DNA of 59,595 nt from Heterotrichella gracilis (lineage: Eukaryota > Sar > Xanthophyceae > Tribonematales > Xanthonemataceae): NCBI GenBank assembly GCA_032358255.1, contig JAULBX010025520.1, forward strand, positions 1 to 59,595, given 5' to 3'. This document shows positions 47,029 to 55,752 of this stretch, in pieces (the first letter of the stretch is position 1; each line of letters begins with the position of its first letter). A program made the translations under genes and the position numbers. Under the pieces are notes generated by a model that saw nothing but the letters and a program-made list of their open reading frames with translations, was not told the DNA's origin and ran no database searches.

Positions 47029-50000
47029 CTAGCAGTCAATCTGCGCGGCCATGGTGAGTATTACGTTCACGTCCACGGGCGGGTAGTGCTGCAGCAGCTT
47101 GAGGTTGCAGGCAAAGTCGCCCTGCAGGGGAAACCAACACGATGGGTGTCAGGCCTGGGGGTGCTTCTCCCAGCTCACCAGCCTGACATCTATTTCCATT
47201 ATGGTGCTCGGAAAGCTCTTCATGTGCTGCTCCCCAAGGCTTGGAGCATGGCCACATGAGAATTTTCACAGAATCATATCAGCCTACCAGGATGACATGC
47301 AGTTGCAGCGAGACATCATGCCTGCCAGCACAAGGGGGAGCAGCGTGTAGTACAACAATACCCACTAGTGCCGTTGTAAGTATATGCATCACCACCAGCA
47401 ACACAGAGTTCACACAAAACAAATACCACCCCAAACACCACTCGCCACCATCAGGCCCCCCCACACCCCACGCCCACCCCCACCCCACCCCACCCCACCC
47501 CACTCACCGCCAGCAGCTCCTCCCGCACGTGCATGAGCAGCGCCGCGCACACCCGCAGCAAGCAGTCGAGGCGCCCCCGTGCGTCGCTGAGGATGGTGTC
47601 CCACAGGCGCAGCGTGTCGGGGAATGCAAATTCCTGGGTCAGCAGCAGCGTGATCCAGCGGAAGGCGTAGAACTGGGGGTTCACCTGCACAAAAGTTAAA
47701 ATAAATGTTTTCTAAACAGGGGTTGAGTACAGCCTTGTAACGAACGGAAAAAAAAATGATGCGGATGGGAGGGGGTTGAGGGCGCCTTGGGCAACAGGGC
47801 CATCATGGCACGCCCACATGCAGATGCACGGTAGGTAACTCGAAGAGACGTTATGATCGCTGGCCACGGATCTGTGAGATCTGCTTCTGGCGGCCTGATT
47901 TGAGTTTGGAACCGCTCTGGCTGGGAGTTCTGGCTGCGGCGGGCTGCCGCCACTCCCATGGTTTGGGGCTAGGATCTGGCCCCACCCTGCTTAGGGTTTA
48001 GGGTTTAAGGTACCTGGCCCCACCTTGTTCTTTGTGAGGTGCCTGGCCAGGTCTGGGTCCAGCCTGGCCAGCATGGTGCTCATCTGCGTGAGGGTGGACT
48101 TGATGCCAACGCTGCTGTTGTCCTGCGGGTGGGGTGGGGTGGGGTGTTGTTGGTATCCATTAACATCGTTCAGGTTTATAATGCGGCTGTGTGCTGGTGT
48201 GTCCCTGAAGGGCGGTGGGATGGGGAAGGAGGAATACGGTACAGTGCCGGGCATGGGGTATATAGAGGTCCTGAGGACAGGAACCCGGCAGGCACACCCT
48301 CACCTCGCCTCCCCTATGCACCCATTGCGCCACCCTCCCCTTCCCCCACACGCACCTGGCAGAAGTGGTCCCTAAAACTCGCTGAACAGGTACACAAAGC
48401 AGAAAAGATGATGCTCTCACTACATTCCTTCCCCGCCCCCCCCAATACAAACAAAACTGCACGCATTGTACTCCCCCACCCCCGTACCAGCTGCTGGCAG
48501 AAGTGGTCCCTGAACTCGCTGAGCAGGTCCACAAAGCAGAAGAAGGCGTCCTCCTCAGCATGCACCGCCATGCCTGGGTCCGGGTCCGTCTTGAACAGGT
48601 AGTACAGGGGGGCATACAGCTCATTCATGCCTTGCACGTAGGTCAGGCCCGGGTTGAGCTTGGCGAACAGGAACAGCGCGCGCTTCATCTCCTGGGGGGT
48701 GGGGTTTAGGGTTTACGGTTTAGGGTTGAGCTCGGCGTACAGGAACAGCGCGCGCGTCATCTCCTGGGGGGTGGGGTTCAGGGTTTACGGTTTAGGGTTG
48801 AGCTCGGCGTACAGGAACAGCGCGCGCTTCATCTCCTGGAGGGTGTTGCCAATGAGCTGTCTTAGGGTTTAGGGTTTAGGGTGTGTGCCTGTGGCGGGGT
48901 GCTGAACAGCGCGCGCTTCATCTCCTTGGGATCAAAAGGATGTGGGCGGCGTAGTTGGATAGGAGATAGGGAGGGCGGCTGACGGGTCTGGCGTGTTGCA
49001 GGGCATGTAAAGGATGCGGAGGTGCAGGGGGACTGGGTGGGGGAACGGGGTGTGAGGGTGGGACGGCCATCTCTAGCATGTGACAAGAGATGTGTGCACA
49101 TGTCAGGATGTGATGACTGACAAAAAAAAACATTCTTGGCAAGCTGATTTGCATGGGAGTTTATTCCCTGAGGCATGGCATATGCGCCATGGGTGTGCCA
49201 TGCGGCATGCGATGTCTGGCGGTAGGTAGGCCAGGGCATTGCACTGCATCTCTCCATGGCAATTGCATTAATCTGGTCTGCAGTAGTTTCATGCAGCCGT
49301 GAATCCCGCCCCCACCTCTCTGTGCTTTACAGCCGCCCCGTCACTACCGCTGAAGAAGTGCATGTCTGGATGCGTGCGCATCACATCACGGTCTATCTGC
49401 TCAAGCACCTCAGCATCCTGCATAGCACATTCATACTGTTAATACTAAAGCATCATGCATAGCACATGGTCAACTTGTAACATGATTTCTTGCACAGGGC
49501 GATCAGCCCTTGTTGGCTTGGGACGCCTTCCTGCAATGTAATTGTAACCTGATTACTTGCTGTACAGCATTGGTACCACTTGCATGGTGCCGCGATCAAC
49601 TTGCTCAAGCACCTCAGAATCGCACATGACAGCCACTTGTGTACAAATGATATGACATAAGCCTGCAGGAAAAGTGCTATGCCTGCAACGTGCGCCATCC
49701 AGCAGTGATACGCTCAGCGCCTTATTACACTTTTGCCCCATGCGGGATGCATCCGGATTGCAATTGCGGCCCATGCACTTCTGTAATATGCTGGCTGCAT
49801 GATGGTGCAACCTTGGCGAGCCTTGTATTCACCAATATATAAGTAAATAAAATGCTCTAGTCCATGTTGTAGTCCATACCTTGAAGTATGTGTTCCACTT
49901 GCTGCTGTTGCTCACGTTGAGCGGGTGGTCCACGTGCGTGACATCATGGCCCTGGAGGGAAGACGCCTCATCGCCATCGGATGACATCACGTCGCCGCTG

Positions 50001-51300
50001 TGGTTGCGACGCTGCATGGGTTCAGGGTTTAGGGTTTAGGGTGGGTTTTGTTTGCGCCGCTGCATGCGCGAGTTTACATAGTCAGACATGGGGTGTGAGC
50101 CTGTCCAGTTGGAGCTGGGTAGTGCACCCTGTGCAAGGGTGGATGCTACCCCGGCTCTACTGCTGGAACGCATGCCGCTACGTACACATACAGGACATGA
50201 TTGTGCACTTGCTGCAGGTCTGCAGGTGCCTTGGGAGTGTGGGGTTTTGTTGAAGTCAACGATTTTTCCATGCCCCAGGTAGTGCCATGCCGCAGGTCGG
50301 CGACAGGTTTTGCAAAGATCCATACCTTGATCAGTGGGTTGGCAGGGGAGCCAGGCGGGACCTCCAGGTTGTTGTCATTGGCGGATAGCTTGCTGGGATC
50401 GATGATAAGCTCCTGTCATGTGCAGTAGTTTTCGTCAGGCAAAGCCAAATGCACATGACAATGGGCGGTTTGCCCTACATGATACGAGTAGTAATATTGT
50501 GGGGGCAACATGAGTGCAACAATCAGTGAGACAGCCCGCCCACAAAGCCCTCCTTGGGGGCAATTGGCACACTTTAAACCCTCCTTGGGGGCAATTGGCA
50601 CACTTTAATTCCTCCTTGTGGGCAATTGGCACACTTTAAACCCTTCAACAGGATGCTTTGCGAGCTGCCTGGGCTGTAGCAAGCATGGCGGGGTGCAGTA
50701 CCTGCTGGAAGGTTGCATACTCCTTGCGCTTTTGCTCCAGGCACTCTGGCCAGGCTGCTCTGTCCCCCGGCAGGTAGCCCAACAGCAACTGCACGGCACA
50801 ATTTTGTCAGTGGCAATCCAGCTAGTTAGCAGACCCCAATATGCCACTCTTTCAAGCCGAACCAGTGGTCCATGCCACCCCAGTGGACCAACATGCTACA
50901 TTTTCAAGCCGGCGTAGTATGTATGCCTAGGTGAGCCAGTATGCCATAGCATTTGGACTTCATTAAAGTCCATTGAGGCAAAAAGAAATTGAGCTGGACA
51001 TTTGATCAGGGGAAATAGGCTTACTTTCCATATCACCGAGCGCAGGCCCTTCTTGTCAGGGATCCCCTGGATGGACAACCGCTTGAGAGCCCGCACACTT
51101 ATCCGCGGCCGAGAAAGTTCCTGAGTGAATGCTTCTATCCTGGCTTCTGGAGGCAACGCCGAGCTTGTTGAGGCCTCTGGTATATCGCTGGCAGTGGCTG
51201 AGGGGCGCCTGGTGAGGTGGTTGGTGACTGAGGTGGCAACCTTGCGAGCCTCCTCCCTGATGCGGAGCTCTTTCAGCTTCTGGGAGATGCCGTCCAACAT
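47029..51300 (-). CDS. TBC1D13: TBC1D13-type Rab GTPase-activating protein
   Basis: Nine minus-strand exons, all phase 0: 51300-51025, 50788-50702, 50412-50326, 50011-49880, 49417-49316, 48691-48488, 48122-48024, 47684-47508, 47121-47029; about 418 residues (human TBC1D13 is 400). Landmarks: RGLRSVIWK-type entry (exon 1 has GLRSVIWK), LGYLPGDRAAWPE, DHPLNVSNSSKWNTYFK, then the arginine-finger motif in LEQIDRDVMRTHP (IxxDxxR, exon 5) and the glutamine finger in LTYVQGMNE (YxQ, exon 6). FFCFVDLLSEFRDHFC, FYAFRWITLLLTQEF, LRLWDTILSD and LLQHYPPVDV complete the TBC domain. TBC proteins speed GTP hydrolysis by Rab GTPases; human TBC1D13 acts on Rab35, but the algal target is unknown. Introns carry exon-edge copies and TTTAGGG arrays. 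Confidence 0.93.
47976..48023. repeat. Telomere-type insert flanked by a short direct repeat (TBC1D13 intron 7)
   Basis: TTAGGGTTTAGGGTTTAAGG (47991-48010 region) sits between two copies of CTGGCCCCACC (47976 and 48014, 38 bp apart). The right copy abuts the exon 7 donor. The layout resembles an insertion bounded by a duplicated target. Confidence 0.75.
48355..48415 (-). repeat. Copy of the 3' edge of TBC1D13 exon 6 in intron 6
   Basis: The minus strand here encodes a diverged FRDHFCQ followed by GTGCGT, matching the exon 6 end FRDHFCQQL followed by GTACGG. AAGTGGTCCCT occurs at 48501 and again at 48363, 138 bp apart. The copy has a one-base insertion and an in-frame stop, so it is not a usable exon. 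Confidence 0.82.
48650..48930 (-). repeat. 72-bp tandem array of the exon 6 acceptor edge with telomere-like spacers
   Basis: The first 41 bases of exon 6 with its CCCCCCAG acceptor occur at 48650-48700 (real) and again at about 48725-48772 and 48797-48842, with a period of exactly 72 bp. A fourth, partial copy (EMKRALF) is at about 48903-48930. Between units lie TTTAGGGTTTACGGTTTAGGG and close variants. Decoy units share GAGATGA(A/C)GCGCGCGCTG but run into a TAA inside the telomere-like spacer. Confidence 0.88.
48862..48882. repeat. Interstitial telomere-type array (TBC1D13 intron 5)
   Basis: TTAGGGTTTAGGGTTTAGGG is three head-to-tail units of the plant/algal telomere repeat TTTAGGG, with no telomere nearby in this window. 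It lies between decoy copies of exon 6. Confidence 0.9.
49555..49640 (-). repeat. Degenerate copy of TBC1D13 exon 5 in intron 4
   Basis: The minus strand reads SEVLEQVDRGTM, matching exon 5 AEVLEQIDRDVM; the identical block CTCAAGCACCTCAG lies 204 bp from its exon counterpart. The CAG acceptor has become CG and the catalytic IxxDxxR motif is lost (VDRGTMQ). Confidence 0.8.
50024..50043. repeat. Interstitial telomere-type array (TBC1D13 intron 3)
   Basis: TCAGGGTTTAGGGTTTAGGG lies 13 bp outside the acceptor of exon 4. On the gene strand it reads as CCCTAAA units inside the polypyrimidine tract, so it may serve in splice-site recognition. Confidence 0.88.
50551..50641. repeat. 31-bp tandem repeat, three units (TBC1D13 intron 2)
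   Basis: Units beginning TCCTTGGGGGCAATTGG start at 50551, 50582 and 50613. All carry GGCAATTGGCACACTTTAA and differ at only a few bases. Confidence 0.9.
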
Positions 51301-51911
51301 CGGGGGCAGCTGACAAGACTAGGCCTGCTGCAAGGTTGCTTGCAGGCGTTCACGGGTCGCTGCAGGAGGGTGTGCAATGGCAATACCGATGTTGGCCAAC
51401 CCTGCCCATCTGCTTCCCCAAGATGCTGACCACTACAGCTTGATGGTTACGAGTATTGAAGCAGCGTCACCGAAGGCGTACGTGTGGCATTTGCGCTATG
51501 GGAAGCCAAATGGGTCCGGAGTCTCGCGAAAAAAACATGCATGCATAAGTTTGCATGCAAGGTTAGCGAAACAAAAGATGCAGCGTTTTATCGCCAGGCC
51601 AACATAACCAACTGTTCGTCAGTGGTGTACAATACCGCGCATCACAACGAATAGTGGACGCCTTGCTAAGTTTTGAGGGTCCAGCTTTTCGACAATGCAT
51701 GCATAACGGCTAGCAGGCAGGGCGGACATGTGACATACATTTTCTTGTTGACTGCTTTATAGACGTCGAGCAATTCACTTTTCCAACATACTGTGCAAGT
51801 GTTATTTGGCAACGTACTTCAGTCACCCTGCAAACATCCTGCCAAACGTTTTGGTGTGTATACGACATTGGCACCACCGTAATCACTCTTCAATCCACAG
51901 CACACCAAACT
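51301..51911. other. Shared divergent region of TBC1D13 and the plastid-protein gene
   Basis: This 611-bp interval between start codons has three TGCATGCA octamers (about 51537, 51553, 51692), the highest density in the window. No exon is visible. Confidence 0.5.
51688..51704. promoter_or_regulatory. GACAATGCATGCAT motif between TBC1D13 and plastid-protein gene
   Basis: TTCGACAATGCATGCAT lies 208 bp before the start codon at 51912 and 388 bp before TBC1D13. It matches the motif at 23104, 26836 and 35976. Function inferred. Confidence 0.5.
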
Positions 51912-54894
51912 ATGGAGGTTCGAGGGCAGACAAAGCTGGTGTCTACAACCAGCGTACCTGCGGCAACGTTTGGGCACGTGAACCCTCAAAGGCAAAGGTC
52001 CCAGAGGCGTTGCTTGCGCGTGGCGGCCCAGGTCTCAGGTACCGTTGCATCCTAGCGATCTGGACGATAGCCAAAGCGCCCACCAAGATTTGTCGCTGTC
52101 TACAGCTTGCTCACATACGTGACAAACGCACACGACTGAGGATCAATGCTGCACAACATGCGGCACCATCGCAAATCTCTCCACTGGATGCTCGTTGCCC
52201 AATTGCGTGGATTTCTACAAGATTCAGTGTATGCTGAGGAAAGGGTGGTGCATTCTCCCATATCCAGCTGTACATCTGCCTTATGTAGCTGCAATTAATT
52301 CCCATGCTCTGCAGGCGCTGAACATGCCAGGTACCTAGACGAGATTGCAGTAGTATCCCGCCCGCCTAGAATTGAGCCCCTGCTGCGGGTACGCTCACAT
52401 TCTGCACTGTGCCCTCCCTTCAACCGCTTCTATGGTCAGAATTGAATGCAAGTCTCACTGAGGCGCCACCCTCACTTACCATCCCTGCGGGGATCTCAGT
52501 TGGTGTACCAACGCGGTGCACTATGTTCAGGTACTGGAGGCGCAGGGGTTTTCTTTCGTCAGCCCTGCAGAGCGCAACGGGCTGCACCCGCTGGTCATCC
52601 CCCTGGCCCAAGGAGCCTCGTCAGGAGGGCAGGAGACAGTCGTCTGCCTACTGCGATGGGCAGACCCCTGGAACCACAAGGTGCATGACGTGCACAGCAT
52701 GGCGCAGCGCAGCATTTCCTGCAATTGCCACTGCTGTTTATTGCCTGGCATGTAAATGTTCCATACGTCATGTGGATGGGGGTGGTAGCAGTCGCTGGTA
52801 ACGCTCGCCACGCCAGCATCGGTGGTACCTATGACGCATTGGACCCGCACCGTGTATGAAGTTGCTCGCATGGATTATATATATATGCATTCAACAACAT
52901 ATGTGATAATGTGACACAGTCGGACTGCGTGACCACTGGCGTGTTTTGTCTTCTAGGGCATGGAGCTTCCTGTGGTGAGCATGGCCAGGGATGGGCAGAG
53001 CATGGACCTGCTGGCGCGCACAACCGATGAATATCTGCACAGGTAATGAATTTTGTAATGTTTAATGGTCAGTGTTCACTGTGTTTCATGTGTGATGCTG
53101 CTGTTGTTATCGTATACTGCTGTCAATTTTCTCCCTCGTTTTGCATTGCAAGTTGCCAGATACCAATGTTTGTAACATAATTTATCTCCAATTTTGTTTT
53201 GTTTCATTTTTAAGATGTCATAAACAATGTTGTATTTGTGTGCAATACTTTGGAAATATATGGCCACTCGGCCTGGGCCTTTGAATCACAGGCAAGCATT
53301 CGAGGTAGCTGCCCTGACTCAACTCCTGTGCCTGCAGAGCGTTGGTAGAGGAGGACATGCAAGGGGGGAGTGGGGCAATTAGTGAAGCTGCGGGGACGTC
53401 ATGCGCTGAGCTGTACACTGCGGGCCAGTTTCAGAGGTGCGGCCCCTGGCGGCAACATGCACGATTGACCAACGCATCGCCACTCCACAACATGTGGGCC
53501 CTAATCGCAAAGGCAATCCACCAGGATTCCATTGCATGTCGGCCTTGAATGCAAGGAAAACAGACCCACCGCTCTACCACATGTGCGCCTTACATGCAAA
53601 TTTAACAATTTGCCCCACCAGCGCACCTGACTGTCCCTGCGCTTGCCCTCCCGCCACCCCACCGCCCACCCACCCTCCACCCCACCCCCCACCAGGACGG
53701 AAGCGGCCAGCCGCAACATCTACCTCACCCGCAAGGCTGGCATGTACCTGGATGTGTGCGAGGAGCTGGCACAGGCGCACATCTCCAAGGGGGACACAAT
53801 GAGTGCGCTGATCACGGGGGAGTGGTACATGCGGAACAGCCACTTCCCAAGCTGGGGCAGGCCGTTTGAGTTCAATGCGGCGATGTTCCAGAGCATGGGT
53901 CGCGTGGAGGAGGCGCGCGATGTGGTGCGTGCAACAAATTGGGTAGCTGTAAACCCTGGCGAGAAACCAGAACAGTGGTATACGCCATTGAATGAGAACC
54001 CCTCATAAAGCACACTGCTGTGCATGATAAACAGGCAAAGATGGTGGCTATTGGTAAGCATGCTGGTTGCTTTGAAGTTTTTTGACTCCTGTCTTCAATG
54101 AGCAGAATGCGCTGGTCACTGCACTCCATCCCCATCTATTTCTTATCTTACCGATCCATAGCAATCCCGATTACCCTCCCTGTCCCCCATCTGCCACCAC
54201 TCCACGCCCCCTTGCCCACCACCGCCCACCCCTGCAGGCGCGCATCGCGCTGCGCATGCCCTGGTGGTCCCTGCGCAGCGGCTTCGCCACGGTGTGCCAG
54301 GTGGCGGGCCTGGAGGGGGGCGCGGAGGCGGTGCGGGCGGCCCTGAGTGACGAGACTGCTGCTGCGGCGGCGGCGCGGGCGGCAGGCGCTGGTGTGGGTG
54401 TCGCTGTGTCGGACCCTGTGCAGGTGAGGGTGGGTGAGCTTGTCGGGTTTGGAACGCGCGGGAAGGGGTGGTTTGTACCAGCTGCTGTCTGTGCATTTCC
54501 GCTGCTGCAAACAGCTAGGGCTACCATCTGATGCGCAAGCCTGCCCTTGCGCCCACCCATAGTAGCAGTCAATTATAAACGCCTGTATCCCCTCTGCAAA
54601 GGATGCGGCACATGTCTGCACGTCATGACATGGCTGCCATCATGTCTTTGAACATTGTTTTCATTTTATGTACATCATTTGAGGCGCATTCGCTTGTTCC
54701 TTTCTAATTTTGTCATCTATTGTTAAACATGATTTTTGTGTCCCCACTACCAGGTTGCAATGGATGCGGCTGACTTCCTCCTCAATCGCGTGGCGGCAGG
54801 GGAGTCGGCATGGGATGCTGTGCGGGAGGAGGTGGCTGACAGGTACTCGCAGGCGGGGCACAGGGATGTGGCTGACTTCATCAGGGCAGCGTAA
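51912..54894 (+). CDS. Conserved green-lineage plastid protein of unknown function
   Basis: Eight exons: 51912-52038, 52315-52388, 52531-52680, 52957-53042, 53338-53436, 53696-53924, 54238-54423, 54754-54894; about 363 residues. The first 40 residues are Arg/Ser/Thr-rich and end RRCLRVAAQ, a good chloroplast transit peptide. The mature part begins RYLDEIAVVSRPPRIEPLL, then LHPLVIPLA, VCLLRWADP, GMELPVVSM, a helix-rich middle (KAGMYLDVCEELAQAHISKG, MSALITGEWY, HFPSWGRPFEFNA, GRVEEARDVARIALRMPWW) and an acidic helical end. I recall clear plant homologues with the same order (YLDE...PPRIE, GMEMPVV, PWW) but no assigned function. The paired helices around GRVEEARDVARIAL look TPR-like. No catalytic motif is visible. 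Confidence 0.82.
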
Positions 54895-55752
54895 TGTGCT
54901 TATCACCTGTGAGACTCATGGTGCCTCCATCTGGCTTGGGAGTCAGTACCCTACCCAAGTTGTATCTTGGGGAGGGGAATTACATGCCTAGACCAGCGTA
55001 GCCTAGGGATAGGGCAGCCTTCGCTTTTGAAGGAGGATTGGAATGGCGTGCATTGCGCAGCAATAGGGTGGATGGGATTGTTTGCTGCACCAGTGGCCAT
55101 GCGAAGCATTTCTTACAGCTTCGATTTTCCACTGCAATACTATCATTAAGTTGCGCGCCACGGCCGCACTGTGCTCAGCAATATATTGTCACAGTTTGGC
55201 AGACTTTTGAGTGTGTGTTATTATATGGCATCCCATTGGTTCACACGGTGGCACAATGGATTGACAATATTTGCCACTCAGTCTGACGATATACCACTGT
55301 TGCAGCCATTCAATGGTTGGACAGGGCCAAAATTATCCATTGTGGGTCAACATCTAGAATCTCTAAAATTTTTCTTCCTAATAATTTCTTTCTTTTCTAC
55401 AATGCCTTACTAATAGGCATCATCAATCACCATAGCAGATATTGTCACGTGGGGACTCCCAGGAAAATTGAGATTGATTTGAATCTGAACACTCCATGCA
55501 CCTGACATCAACTGCTGATAACGGATAAAACAAACCACACATGGATGCAAAACACTATTATGAGGTCACAAAGAACCTCATTGCTGGCAGGGAATAAATG
55601 AGCAATGCAAAAATCCTGCTATTGAAGCTGCCTATGAGCTACAATAAGATATCAGAAACCCCATGACTGGACTGCACAATCTTAATAAAACTATTATGGA
55701 CCCACATGCACCCCCATGGAATCGTCACACCAAATTGTCTTCCAAACCATCA
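54895..55752. other. Intergenic region between convergent genes
   Basis: The region is AT-rich (especially 55180-55500) with no supported exon or repeat. It presumably holds the 3' UTRs of both flanking genes. Confidence 0.45.
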
